Origin: Chitinophaga deserti
GTDB lineage: Bacteria > Bacteroidota > Bacteroidia > Chitinophagales > Chitinophagaceae
DNA: 64,000 nt
Direction of reading: 5' to 3'
Assembly (NCBI RefSeq): GCF_003149455.1
Contig: NZ_QFFK01000009.1
Span: 226,663-290,662, forward strand
Part shown: in pieces, positions 16,838 to 25,762 of the stretch
How positions within the stretch are numbered: the stretch's first letter is position 1
Layout: the number at the start of each line of letters is the position of its first letter
Made by a program: the position numbers and the translations under genes
The notes under the pieces: generated by a model
The model's database searches: none
The model's input: only the letters and a program-made list of their open reading frames with translations
Told to the model about the DNA's origin: nothing

Positions 16838-18997
16838 TTACGCATGACTCTGGGCGATAGGCACATTCTGGGGTAAATATATGATAAATTCCGCTCCCTT
16901 GCCGGGTTCCGAGTTCACCGCAATTCTTCCCTGGTGCTTCTCAATAATGCTGAAAACGATAGACAGCCCGAGGCCAGTGCCTTCCCCGACATCTTTGGTG
17001 GTGAAGAACGGCTCGAAAATCTTTTCCCTGACCTTGTCTGACATCCCTATGCCGGAGTCTTTAATACTGATGCTCACCATCTTATCCTCTTCAAGACGGG
17101 TTTTTATCGTAAGGCTTTCTTCGCCCTGTTCGGGTTTCATTTTGATGGCGTTCAGCGCGTTGTTGATGATGTTCAGGAACACCTGGTTGAGCTTGCCGGC
17201 GAAGCATTCTATCTTAGGAAGTTCACCATAATCATAACGCACGGTCACGTTCTTGGGGATATTATTGCGGAGCAACACCATGGTGGAGTTAAGCCCTTCA
17301 TGTATATCCACAAATTTGAGATCGCTTTCATCGAGACGGCTGAAAGTACGCAGCCCCTTCACGATCTCTGCCGTGCGGTTAGCCCCGTCTTCTATGCCTT
17401 TGATCAGCGTATCCACTTCTTCGTGCAGGTAATTGATATCGATCTGCTGTTTATACCGCTCGATCTCCGCCAGCTGTCCTGCCACATCCTCACCCGGCCT
17501 GATGGTTTCGTACTTCCGTAAGAGGGAGCGGATGTCTTCGAAATCGAGCTTCAGCGGTTTGATATTGGAAGTAACGAAGTTGATGGGGTTATTGATCTCG
17601 TGGGCGATACCGGCAGTGAGCTGACCAAGGGAGGCCATCTTCTCCGCTTCCACGAGCTGGGTTTGAGCACTTTTCAGGTTGGTGAGGGCCTTGTTCAGCT
17701 CTCCGTTGGAGGTTTGCAACGCCTCAGTACGCTCAGCCACCTTGGCTTCCAGTATTACGTTCTGCTCACGCACCAGTTGCTCGTTTTCCTGCGCCATACG
17801 CAGCGCCACAGCCTGCGACTCTTCTTTCTCCTTACGGTAGATATTGATCTTATTGGCCAGTGCAAAGGAGAGCAGCGTAACTTCCGCGGCAGACCCTACC
17901 TGCAGGGCGTAATAAGTAAAGTCATTATAAGGCAGGATGTTGAAGTTCCGCAGTACAAAAATCACCACGCTTCCCAGGAAAATACCCCAGGCAATGAGGA
18001 AGTAGGCGGCCGGACCGTATCCTTTACGCCAAACTTTGATACCTACAAATATTGCGAGGATAGAGGCCGTCATGGCGATGATCTGGGTCATCATGTTGGC
18101 CACGAAATGGTTATCGAGGAAAGTGGGTATGAAGGCCAGGCAGTAAGCAACGATCACACCGGTGAGGAGTTTATGCCCCAGCTTGTATTTTTCGCGGGTG
18201 TGGAGGAACGATTGTATGAAGAGCGCTGCCGTGATACCGTTCAGCACCGGGATGATAAGGGTATCGTGCATGGCCAGCCATGGACTGTTCGGCCACAGGA
18301 ACCGGAAGGTATAGCCTTGTTGTGAGGCCTGTGTGAGGCCTACGCAAATGATATAAGTAACGTAAATGAGGTAGCTGTTGTCGCGAACGGTGAGCCAGAT
18401 AAAGAAGTTGTACAGCGCCATTACGAGGATGATGCCTGCGTACAGCCCGAATATGAAATTACGTTCGGTGTTTTTGGCGAAGAGGGTGGTTTCAGCACCA
18501 AGGTAAACCGGAAGTTGTGCCTGTTCACCGGCGCGGATCTTCAGGAAGTATTCCCGGGTTTGATCCAGCGGTATATCGAGCGGGAAAATGTAGTTCTGGT
18601 GGTTAACGGGCCTCATTTTATAGGGCTGGTATTGCCCGAGGTCCACTACTTTATAACCGCCTGCGGGGAGTACTTCGTAGAGTGATATCTCATCGATGGT
18701 GGGGTATTCCACTTCCAGGAGCAGCCGGCTTAGGTGGGTGTTATTGGTGATATGTACGCGTGCCCAGCTGGTGTATGGGGTGATCTGGAGGTTGGGGACC
18801 CTGGAGCCGGAGGGCTTAAAGGTCATTTTTCTAACCTGATCGATGGTGAGGTCGTTGGTGCTGTCGATATACAGGTCGAGGAACTCGCCGACCTGCATAA
18901 GTTTGGCGCTATCCCGGAAAACGACGGGTGTCTGGGCCCGGGCCGTTATTTGGGCTGCAAAGGAAAGTAATAGCAGGGCGAAAAAACGTATAGACAT
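16838..18997 (-). CDS. 7TM-DISM sensor histidine kinase
   Basis: 719 residues. The signal peptide is residues 1-22 (ending ARAQT). The periplasmic 7TMR-DISMED2-type ligand domain spans about 28-170. Seven membrane helices lie at about 185-385, followed by a coiled coil at about 395-450. The kinase core has its His in LGQLTAGIAHEINNPINF. The N box is LNQVFLNIINNALNAIK, G1 is IKDSGIGMSDKV and G2 is GEGTGLGLSIVFSI. DISMED2 domains resemble carbohydrate- or small-ligand-binding folds, so this is a receptor for an extracellular small molecule. It is third in an operon after an E1-like enzyme and an acyltransferase-like protein (58 bp gap), which raises the possibility that it senses their product. 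Confidence 0.93.
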   Translation of the reverse strand: MSIRFFALLLLSFAAQITARAQTPVVFRDSAKLMQVGEFLDLYIDSTNDLTIDQVRKMTFKPSGSRVPNLQITPYTSWARVHITNNTHLSRLLLEVEYPTIDEISLYEVLPAGGYKVVDLGQYQPYKMRPVNHQNYIFPLDIPLDQTREYFLKIRAGEQAQLPVYLGAETTLFAKNTERNFIFGLYAGIILVMALYNFFIWLTVRDNSYLIYVTYIICVGLTQASQQGYTFRFLWPNSPWLAMHDTLIIPVLNGITAALFIQSFLHTREKYKLGHKLLTGVIVAYCLAFIPTFLDNHFVANMMTQIIAMTASILAIFVGIKVWRKGYGPAAYFLIAWGIFLGSVVIFVLRNFNILPYNDFTYYALQVGSAAEVTLLSFALANKINIYRKEKEESQAVALRMAQENEQLVREQNVILEAKVAERTEALQTSNGELNKALTNLKSAQTQLVEAEKMASLGQLTAGIAHEINNPINFVTSNIKPLKLDFEDIRSLLRKYETIRPGEDVAGQLAEIERYKQQIDINYLHEEVDTLIKGIEDGANRTAEIVKGLRTFSRLDESDLKFVDIHEGLNSTMVLLRNNIPKNVTVRYDYGELPKIECFAGKLNQVFLNIINNALNAIKMKPEQGEESLTIKTRLEEDKMVSISIKDSGIGMSDKVREKIFEPFFTTKDVGEGTGLGLSIVFSIIEKHQGRIAVNSEPGKGAEFIIYLPQNVPIAQSHA

Positions 18998-19055
18998 TTG
19001 AGTTCTCGGTTGTTATATAGTCAGGCCGCAAAATACGCAGCAAACATAATGGATT

Positions 19056-19754
19056 TTAGGGAACCATTTGCGGGAGGCCGAGCAGGTAATTTACTTCGAA
19101 TGTGCCTTTAGGGCCGGTTTCGGTGCGTACCTGGTTGGGATTAGCGCGCAGGTCGCGGATAAGGGCCTGCTCTGAGGGGTCGGCACTGGCCAGCTCGTGA
19201 TTATCGCGGATGATCATGGCAGTGGCCACGAGATCGTCTTTCGGGTAATAAAACACCCCTTCATTTCCGAGGGAGGTGTCTATTACGGCGCCTACCCTTT
19301 TAGCACCTCTTACGGTAACGGGGGCACAAAGTACGTGTACGTTGCCTACGGGCAGCTGGGAGGTAAGTGCTACGCATACCCTGCTGAGGATCAGGCTTCC
19401 GATGCCCATACCAGCTACCTCTTTGGAGTTCCACAGCCCGCAGATTTCCGCACTTCCGGGAACCACGTCTGTATGCACTTTGGGATCGTATTTGCCTACC
19501 GCCATTTCGATGGGGAGGGGCAGCACGCCGTCTGCAATCTGAACACGGGCTCCACCATAGGTTTTGGTGCCGGTCTCGTCTTCCACGATCACCACCACAG
19601 TATTCTTGTGGTTGATCCAGTCCACGTTGCCGGATGTGATTTTATGAATGCCAAAGTAAATCTGCAGAAGTTTACTGTGGCCCTCGTAAAACCGCATACA
19701 TGCTTCCGGGTCGTCTGGTGCGAAAAAAGCCCTAACGTTGATCGGTGCGCTCAT
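19056..19754 (-). CDS. Acyltransferase-like protein (GNAT / LuxI-FeeM-like fold, tentative)
   Basis: 232 residues, cytosolic. A short acceptor-like N-terminus is followed by VVVIVEDETGTKTYGGARVQ (strand-turn-strand ending in Gly-Gly-x-Arg at 67-70), then LPLPIEM (Glu83), EICGLW (Glu103) and GMGIGSLILSRV at 115-126. The last resembles the CoA/ACP-binding loop and helix of GNAT folds, and is followed by HVLCAPVTVRGAKRVGAV. The order of a Gly-Arg strand, an acidic strand, a helix and an aromatic strand (GVFYYPKDD) resembles acyl-homoserine-lactone and N-acyl amino acid synthases. The match is by pattern only. The gene is 28 bp downstream of a ThiF-like gene and upstream of a sensor kinase. It could equally be an ordinary N-acetyltransferase. 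Confidence 0.6.
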   Translation of the reverse strand: MSAPINVRAFFAPDDPEACMRFYEGHSKLLQIYFGIHKITSGNVDWINHKNTVVVIVEDETGTKTYGGARVQIADGVLPLPIEMAVGKYDPKVHTDVVPGSAEICGLWNSKEVAGMGIGSLILSRVCVALTSQLPVGNVHVLCAPVTVRGAKRVGAVIDTSLGNEGVFYYPKDDLVATAMIIRDNHELASADPSEQALIRDLRANPNQVRTETGPKGTFEVNYLLGLPQMVP

Positions 19755-19782
19755 TGATTGCTTCGTTTAGTTGAATTGGGCG

Positions 19783-20886
19783 TTATTGAATGAGTTGATC
19801 GAAATCCACATAATACCTGCCGGAGCTGCGCAGCTGATCCAGCAGGATTCTACGGCAGGTGTCCGTCACCAGTGCTCCGCCCAGCATTACGGAAGAAGCC
19901 AGCTGGGGCCAGGTGGTGATGGATTTGCCGATTTCTCCAAGCGAGTATTTCATTCTGGGGCTCATATGGGCAATGCCGGCCATGGGTCCCAGTATCGGTA
20001 TTTTTTCTTCATTGGTCAGGTGCTTCAGTGTCCCTAAGTCCTCAATGGGAGGGATAAGGCCATGCAGCAGGGGGTATTCCGGGTCGAGATCGAACCTTTC
20101 GATGTCGAGCATCCCGCGGTCGTTCGTATCCATTACAACGGGGATGCGGTGTTTCCGGGCCTTCTGGCGGCTAAGGATCTTCACATCTATACCGTCGCAC
20201 TCTTCCACCAGGATATCGAGTTTGCCTCCATCGGTCAGGAAGCTGTCCAGATTCTCTTCCGTGGCCCCGTCCGTAAATACCTTTACAGTGATAAACGGGT
20301 CCATTTCTGCAATTTCCCGGGCTGCCACTATCACTTTAGGCATCCCCAGGTTATCGACCGTGGTACGGAGGCGGTTCATATTCGTCAGTTCCACATCGTC
20401 GAAGTCTGCCAGTCTAAGCTCCCCGCATACCCGCTCCATGGCAAGGGTGAGGGCGATGGTCTGGCCAACGGAAAGGCCGATTACACCTATTTTCTTTTCC
20501 AGCAGCACTGTCCGCTCTTCCGCTGTGATCTTATGCATGTTCCGCGATGTGCGGAGATAGATAAATTCTTCTTTTCCAAGCAGATGTACCAGTTTGGCAC
20601 CCCAGGGGTAATATACCCATACGCCATATTGCTCCGGAGGCACACCGTTCAGATGGGCGGCAATTGCCGCTGCAGATTCTGCTTCGCTCAGTTTACGGGA
20701 AGGATGCTGGCATTTAACCAGTTCCCGCAGCTGACTTTCCAGTTCGTCATATATCCGCAAATGCGGTATTTCCTGCAGCAATTGCTGAAGTTCTTCCTGA
20801 TCACTGCTCCGGCCCGGGTGATAAAATACCGGGGTAAAGACGTCAGGCGCTGATTTTGTCTCCTGTATGCGATCCTTAAATGTCAT
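19783..20886 (-). CDS. ThiF/E1-like adenylyltransferase
   Basis: 367 residues. The first 120 residues are a helical extension with no clear family; the E1-like fold covers about 125-350. The nucleotide-binding loop IGVIGLSVGQ (133-141) replaces the usual GxGGxG. The ATP/Mg motif ADFDDVELTNMNRLR (160-174) matches the D-E-N-R set of ubiquitin-activating-type enzymes. EECDGIDVK (228-236) supplies the conserved Asp and a cysteine (Cys230). The C-terminal part may bind an acceptor. ThiF/MoeB/MccB enzymes adenylate a C-terminal carboxylate of a small protein or peptide. No ThiS/MoaD-like carrier is encoded nearby. The arrangement resembles the N-terminal part of Rv1355c-type proteins. It is the first gene of the five-gene operon. 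Confidence 0.85.
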   Translation of the reverse strand: MTFKDRIQETKSAPDVFTPVFYHPGRSSDQEELQQLLQEIPHLRIYDELESQLRELVKCQHPSRKLSEAESAAAIAAHLNGVPPEQYGVWVYYPWGAKLVHLLGKEEFIYLRTSRNMHKITAEERTVLLEKKIGVIGLSVGQTIALTLAMERVCGELRLADFDDVELTNMNRLRTTVDNLGMPKVIVAAREIAEMDPFITVKVFTDGATEENLDSFLTDGGKLDILVEECDGIDVKILSRQKARKHRIPVVMDTNDRGMLDIERFDLDPEYPLLHGLIPPIEDLGTLKHLTNEEKIPILGPMAGIAHMSPRMKYSLGEIGKSITTWPQLASSVMLGGALVTDTCRRILLDQLRSSGRYYVDFDQLIQ

Positions 20887-21404
20887 ACTGCCGCTTCGCT
20901 CGATTTTCTTTTAATGATTATTGTGCCTGTGCTCTATATTGTCTGCTTAAAATCAAATATCCGCCCGGCTTCACTATGGCTGCCGGCCGGTTCAATCGAT
21001 TTCCCGAATCATCCTGCCAATACCGGCGGACTAATAGAAAATCCTGTCTTGCCTGTTTCCCGGATCAGGGAAAAGCGTTTTTAACGAATGAACAAGAATG
21101 GAAAAGAATGGCGCTTGAATAGAACTTTAAGGGGGGATGGACGATGCCCGGGGTAAACCGGATTTGGCTGTCAAGGCCGCCAGCAGCAATACCTCTGTAT
21201 CGTTGCGGGCTTCTCCTGGCGCCAGGGATAAATGGCTTCATCTTTTCAAAATGATTAAGTACACTACAGCTTACACATGAATATAAAAGTAAAATAGCAA
21301 TTTATTTCAAATTAAACGATTATCGATGGCATTATTTTGAATTAAATGTAAAATCCTGCCCCGTGTTGGCGCAATTTAATAAAATGGTGGTCATTGGTGT
21401 AATA
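20887..21404. other. Divergent spacer upstream of the ThiF operon and sod
   Basis: A spacer of about 520 bp that must contain the ThiF-operon promoter. I see no ORF with coding character, RNA or repeat in it. Its right third is strongly AT-rich. Confidence 0.5.
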
Positions 21405-21438
21405 TTTGCATGGTTTTACGTTGGAAATAATAGATTTG
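21405..21438 (+). promoter_or_regulatory. Bacteroidota-type promoter of the superoxide dismutase gene
   Basis: A -7 element TAGATTTG (21431-21438) matches TAnnTTTG, with TTTG at 21405-21408 as -33 element and 22 bp between them, a little longer than the usual 19. Transcription would begin about 5-8 bases later, which favours the ATG at 21458 over that at 21449. Confidence 0.5.
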
Positions 21439-21457
21439 TAATAATAATATGTTCATT

Positions 21458-22186
21458 ATGAATAAGAGAGAATTCATAAAGCTGGCCGGATTGGCCGGAG
21501 TGGCAGCCCTGGCCAACCCTACCGGGCTTTTTGCTGCAGGGGAGCAGAATAAAGACCTCCTTTCCCTGAAAGCACCTTTTGAGCTGCCGCCCCTCCCGTA
21601 CGCCGCAGGCGCACTGGAACCCAATATCGACCAGCTCACTATGGAAATTCACCACGGTAAGCACCATGCAGCTTATGTTAAAAACCTGAATGATGCGCTG
21701 AAAACAAGCCCGCTTGCTTCCGGCTCCCTCGGTCAGATACTCGCCGCAGTTACTGCAGAACAGCCTGCCATCCGTAACAACGGCGGCGGTCACTATAACC
21801 ACTCCCTTTTCTGGACACTCCTGTCTCCCGAAAAATCCGAGCCTTCTGCTAAACTGAAAGCTGCCATCACAGCAGCCTTTGGGTCAGATGAAGCTTTCCG
21901 TCAGAAATTCGCTGACGCAGCCAAAGGCGTATTCGGTTCCGGCTGGGCCTGGCTCATCGTAAAGAAAGGCGGTAAACTGGCCGTTACTTCCACTCCTAAT
22001 CAGGACAACCCGCTCATGACGAAGCTCGCCAAAGAACCAGGCACCCCCATTCTGGCACTGGACGTGTGGGAGCATGCCTATTATCTCAAGCACCAGAATA
22101 AACGGCCCGATTATATCGCCACATTCTGGAATGTAGTTAACTGGGAAAAAGTAAGCGCCCTGTACGAAGAAGCGCTCAAAAAATAA
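21458..22186 (+). CDS. Exported Fe/Mn superoxide dismutase
   Basis: 242 residues from ATG 21458 (MNKREFIKLAGLAGVAALAN). The hydrophobic leader ends about residue 28 and has a Lys-Arg before the core, so it is either a Sec or a variant Tat signal. The dismutase body carries all metal ligands: His in MEIHHGKHHAAY, His in GHYNHSLFW, and Asp and His in LDVWEHAYYLKHQNKRPDY. Cytosolic SODs of this family lack the 28-residue leader, so this one protects the periplasm or surface from superoxide. The gene stands alone with its own promoter-like element and a hairpin after the stop. Confidence 0.93.
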   Translation: MNKREFIKLAGLAGVAALANPTGLFAAGEQNKDLLSLKAPFELPPLPYAAGALEPNIDQLTMEIHHGKHHAAYVKNLNDALKTSPLASGSLGQILAAVTAEQPAIRNNGGGHYNHSLFWTLLSPEKSEPSAKLKAAITAAFGSDEAFRQKFADAAKGVFGSGWAWLIVKKGGKLAVTSTPNQDNPLMTKLAKEPGTPILALDVWEHAYYLKHQNKRPDYIATFWNVVNWEKVSALYEEALKK

Positions 22187-22189
22187 TGA

Positions 22190-22218
22190 AGAAGCCCGCC
22201 ATGTGCGGGTTTTCTTTT
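22190..22218 (+). terminator. Terminator after the superoxide dismutase gene
   Basis: The GCCCGC / GCGGGT stem with an ATGT loop is followed by TTTTCTTTTT, between convergent genes. Confidence 0.7.
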
Positions 22219-23456
22219 TAAGGAACTTTTACAGCAACAGCCACCGCTTCCTGCGGCGGCTGTTGCATTTTAGGGGCGAAGCATATCGCCGCAAAAGGTA
22301 TCAGTATCATGCTGCCTGCAAACAGTAACAGCAATCCCTCCTGTGCCCGCTTCCTGGCCAGCATGGCGGTACCCGCAGCAGTTAATATCATGAGAATGAT
22401 TCCAAAAGCGGCTTCAGCCATATGCCATTGCGCACCTGCCCTGAAGCATGGGGGTAATATGGCCGGCCGGTATATGCCGGCGAGGGGGAGTAATGTAAGC
22501 AGTAATCCGGTGCCCAGTCCCATCACCAGCAGGATGGCCACATTCCAGCGGCGCAGCCGCAGCCTGCCTTCCAGTATCCGGTTCACCTGGATGGCGGCGA
22601 GGTAACTGAGGGGTAAATGCAGTAAGGAGGCAGCTGCCAATGGTATGCGCATAATGGAAAAGATCAGCAATCCGGTCCAGAAAAGCGCCCACATCCACCA
22701 CACGAAATCTTTGTTCTCTGCAGTTTGTGCGAGGTAAATGGAGCGGATGCGGGCAGTTTGCAGCCAGGTAAACAGGAAAGCCAGTACGGGGAAGCAACCC
22801 AGAAAGGAGATCCAGTGTGTTGAAAAGGTAACCCCGCCAGTGGGGAACGGCTGTATATGAATGGCAGTACCACGCCACATCAGATAGCCGTAATACCAGC
22901 CGGAAGATATGACGGCGGCCAGTACAATGGTGAGGAGCTGGAGCCATTTCATACCGGTATGGAAACGCTTCCAGGTCCAATACACAAGCCCGGTGAACAG
23001 GGCGATAAGCAAGGCAGAAGGGCCGGTTGAAAGTGTGGCAAGTCCCAGTGAAATACCGCTGAATACGGCAGCCCGGAATGGGGAGGTGCTCCAGGAAACC
23101 CGGTAAGCCAGATAGATGGAAAGGAACAGGAAGTAGTACCCCGGCAGCATGGGCGCATCGCTGCGGAACAGCAATTGCGGCAGCCAGGAGCCGGCCAGAA
23201 TAAGCGCCCACCACATTCCGAAACGCTCATCTTCCCGCCGCTTACCGATTACAAAACAAGTTAAGATCGTCAGAACGCCGGTTAGGGCATTGGGTAACCT
23301 TGCTGCAAAAGAACCGGTGCCAAATATGCTTTCAGCCAGCAATTGCAGCCATCCGTACAGCGGAGCTTCCGCAACAGGCACCAGGCCTGTGTGGTAAACG
23401 AGGGGGAAAGGAAGGAAAAGCAGCCCAGCTGCCAGTACTGTCAGGATTTGCTTCAT
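22218..23456 (-). CDS. GT39-like membrane glycosyltransferase (ArnT/PMT-related)
   Basis: 412 residues with 10-11 membrane helices. The first extracytoplasmic loop has VAEAPLYGWLQLLAESIFG, matching the acidic-residue-bearing loop of GT39-type glycosyltransferases (usually a DEA motif; here AEA). It is followed by SFAARLPNALTGVLT. Enzymes of this family move sugars from polyprenyl phosphate carriers to lipids or proteins outside the cytoplasmic membrane. The length is shorter than ArnT (about 550), and no large C-terminal periplasmic domain is present. The next gene in the same direction is an LptF/LptG-type permease 112 bp upstream, which fits an envelope-lipid role. The sugar and acceptor are unknown. 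Confidence 0.8.
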   Translation of the reverse strand: MKQILTVLAAGLLFLPFPLVYHTGLVPVAEAPLYGWLQLLAESIFGTGSFAARLPNALTGVLTILTCFVIGKRREDERFGMWWALILAGSWLPQLLFRSDAPMLPGYYFLFLSIYLAYRVSWSTSPFRAAVFSGISLGLATLSTGPSALLIALFTGLVYWTWKRFHTGMKWLQLLTIVLAAVISSGWYYGYLMWRGTAIHIQPFPTGGVTFSTHWISFLGCFPVLAFLFTWLQTARIRSIYLAQTAENKDFVWWMWALFWTGLLIFSIMRIPLAAASLLHLPLSYLAAIQVNRILEGRLRLRRWNVAILLVMGLGTGLLLTLLPLAGIYRPAILPPCFRAGAQWHMAEAAFGIILMILTAAGTAMLARKRAQEGLLLLFAGSMILIPFAAICFAPKMQQPPQEAVAVAVKVP

Positions 23457-23568
23457 CGGGAGATATGGTTTGCCGGTCTGGTTGTTCTGATGTAATAACG
23501 CAGTTTCACCTGCCGGTAGTGCCCGGGAGGGGAAAACGCAGTTACAACATCAACCTTGCGGCAGGCAA

Positions 23569-25011
23569 TTATGCTGCCTTTTCCTTGCTGAAGCGTTTCT
23601 GCCATTGCTTCTTCACCTGCTGGAAGAAGCGGTAGTAGTATTCTTTGTTGAAAAGCTGGCTGTCGTTCATAGCCTTGTATACAAGGAATGCAGCGATAGG
23701 CAGCAGGGCGATATTGGCGAGCCACATCCCGCTCCACGATGCCATTACATCGCGGCGGGCCATTTTCTCGCCGGTCATGAAGAAGATGTTGAAGATCACA
23801 AAGAAGATAACTGCAAACACCAGCGGTGTGCCGAGCCCGCCTTTACGGATGATGGAGCCCAGCGGCGCCCCGATCAGGAAGAGCACCACACATGCCGCAG
23901 CCAGTGAGAATTTACGCTGCCATTCCACTTTGAACAGGGATATTTTTTCTTTATTGTCGAGGTAATCTTTCGAGGAGGTGGCCAGTGAAGTTTCGGTTTC
24001 GCGGATATTGGATTCCACGCGCTCTATCACATAACGGCGCGACGATTCGGGGATCACATTAAAGAAAGTGTCTGTCTTCAAAGGAGCCACGCTGGTAGCC
24101 CAGCCCGTATCTTTCCATTTGTAGAAAGCGAGGCGGGATGTCACATAGGCGTTTACGGTACGGATCAGCGATGAGTCTATCCGGCGAAGGGAATCGATAC
24201 CGTAATCCAGCTGACGGATGTTGAGCATCTGCTGGTTGCCGGCGAAGAGGTCCATCGGCAGGCGATCAAATGCGAACGACTGCAGATCGAAAGGTTTGAT
24301 GTATTTCTTGAAGCCGAGGCGGATCAGTTCATTACCCTGTTTGGCGCGGGTATTGCCGCGCTCTTCGTACCGCCAGCCGTTGTAAAGGGTGAAAAGAAGA
24401 TAGCGTTTGTCGGCAGAGAGCTCCATGGTGCCCTTCTCAGCAAGGATGATACGCGGATTTTTTTCGCCAAGGTTGTTTTCATAGATCATCACCTGGTGGA
24501 TGGTCTTGTTATCGGCTTCCTTCTTCGCAACCTTGATGGTATACCCCGGGATATCGCTGTAGAACACGCCCTGCTTGATATTGAATGCCGGTTTGGAGTT
24601 GGTGATATCGTACAGGAGGGATTTGGCCCTGAGGTTGGCGATGGGGATGATATAGTTGGCAAAAAGGAAAGCGCCGATGGCGATGAAAGAGGAGAAAACG
24701 AACAGGGGGCGGATGAACCGCAGGAGGGAGATGCCTGCAGATTTAATGGCTACCAGTTCGAAGCTTTCGCCGAGGTTGCCGAAGGTCATAATGGAAGAAA
24801 GGAGTACTGCCAGCGGCATGGCCAGGGGTACAAGGCTGGCGCTGGTGTAAATAAGCAGCTCCATGATCACCGGAGTGTCCAGCCCTTTGCCCACGAGATC
24901 GTCTATGTATTTCCAGACGAACTGCATGATGAGCACGAACAGCGTCACAAAAAAAGTGGCGATGAAAGGGCCTACGAAGGTCTTGATGATCAGTTTATCG
25001 AGTTTCTTCAC
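23569..25011 (-). CDS. LptF/LptG family lipopolysaccharide export permease
   Basis: 480 residues from a GTG start at 25011 (MKKLDKLIIKTFVGPFIATF). Three membrane helices are N-terminal (about 12-34, 50-75, 100-120) with the LptF/G cytoplasmic segment FGNLGESFELVAIKSAGISL. A large periplasmic jellyroll region (about 130-370) follows, then three C-terminal helices. It would form part of the LptB2FG transporter that moves LPS from the inner membrane to the Lpt bridge. The periplasmic part is longer than in Escherichia coli LptF (about 366 residues total), as in other Bacteroidota members. A neighbouring glycosyltransferase supports an envelope-lipid context. Which of LptF or LptG it represents cannot be told. 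Confidence 0.9.
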   Translation of the reverse strand: MKKLDKLIIKTFVGPFIATFFVTLFVLIMQFVWKYIDDLVGKGLDTPVIMELLIYTSASLVPLAMPLAVLLSSIMTFGNLGESFELVAIKSAGISLLRFIRPLFVFSSFIAIGAFLFANYIIPIANLRAKSLLYDITNSKPAFNIKQGVFYSDIPGYTIKVAKKEADNKTIHQVMIYENNLGEKNPRIILAEKGTMELSADKRYLLFTLYNGWRYEERGNTRAKQGNELIRLGFKKYIKPFDLQSFAFDRLPMDLFAGNQQMLNIRQLDYGIDSLRRIDSSLIRTVNAYVTSRLAFYKWKDTGWATSVAPLKTDTFFNVIPESSRRYVIERVESNIRETETSLATSSKDYLDNKEKISLFKVEWQRKFSLAAACVVLFLIGAPLGSIIRKGGLGTPLVFAVIFFVIFNIFFMTGEKMARRDVMASWSGMWLANIALLPIAAFLVYKAMNDSQLFNKEYYYRFFQQVKKQWQKRFSKEKAA

Positions 25012-25156
25012 AAATCGGCGAATGAAAAATAAAATGGTAAAATGTGAAACGGCCTGATTTTCAGTTTAATTTTGAAAAGCGGCCGCACAAAGTTAACACG
25101 AATCCGGACAGGAGAAACAGCGGGCGGCCCAAAAATCCGTTAATATTTTTTTGGGT

Positions 25157-25762
25157 ATGGAAGACTATCAACTTACCGCGGCTGAGCTGGCGCTGGTGGC
25201 AGACGCAGAATGGATGCTGGCAAAGAACCGGGTGATCGGCAAGGTTTACGCCCTGTTCGGAGCATTGCAAACGGCCATGGCGGCAGATCCTGTGATTGGT
25301 GGCTATTCACCGGAAGGGGAGCAGCCGCCAAAGATATCCCGTGGTGAGCAATACGGCGGGCTGCCGTATGTGATGCTGGATTACCCCCGGGCGTTTGGGC
25401 GTGAAAGTATTTTCGCCTGCCGTACCTTTTTCTGGTGGGGGCGTTTTTTCAGTTTTACACTGCACCTGGCGGGCGAGGCGCTGGAACGCCGCAGGGAAGT
25501 GCTGACGGGTATACGCACACGGCTTACCGCCGCCGGATGGCACGTTTGTGTGAACGTTGACCCCTGGCAGCATCATTTCGGCGAAGATAACTATCGTGCG
25601 GTGGCCTCCCTTTCGCAAGCGGAATGGGAAAGCATCCTGCGGAAGCCCTTCGTTAAAATAGCTAAACAGTGTAAGTTGACTGATTGGGAAAATATCATGC
25701 CCTTTGCGGCGGATCAGTATGCTGCGCTGCTGGGCTGGCTGGGAGGCTCTTCAGGTAGTTAG
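25157..25762 (+). CDS. Conserved hypothetical cytosolic protein
   Basis: 201 residues from ATG 25157; a TTG six bases earlier is the only other start. There is no signal peptide or membrane helix. Recognisable stretches are YGGLPYVMLDYPRAFGRES, FFWWGRFFSFTLHLAGEALE and VNVDPWQHHFGEDNY. These look like a compact alpha/beta protein rich in aromatics with a possible metal-binding His-His pair, but I do not recognise the family. The head is 139 bp from the LptF/G gene, divergently. Its stop codon overlaps the stop of the convergent START-like gene by four bases. Confidence 0.75.
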   Translation: MEDYQLTAAELALVADAEWMLAKNRVIGKVYALFGALQTAMAADPVIGGYSPEGEQPPKISRGEQYGGLPYVMLDYPRAFGRESIFACRTFFWWGRFFSFTLHLAGEALERRREVLTGIRTRLTAAGWHVCVNVDPWQHHFGEDNYRAVASLSQAEWESILRKPFVKIAKQCKLTDWENIMPFAADQYAALLGWLGGSSGS

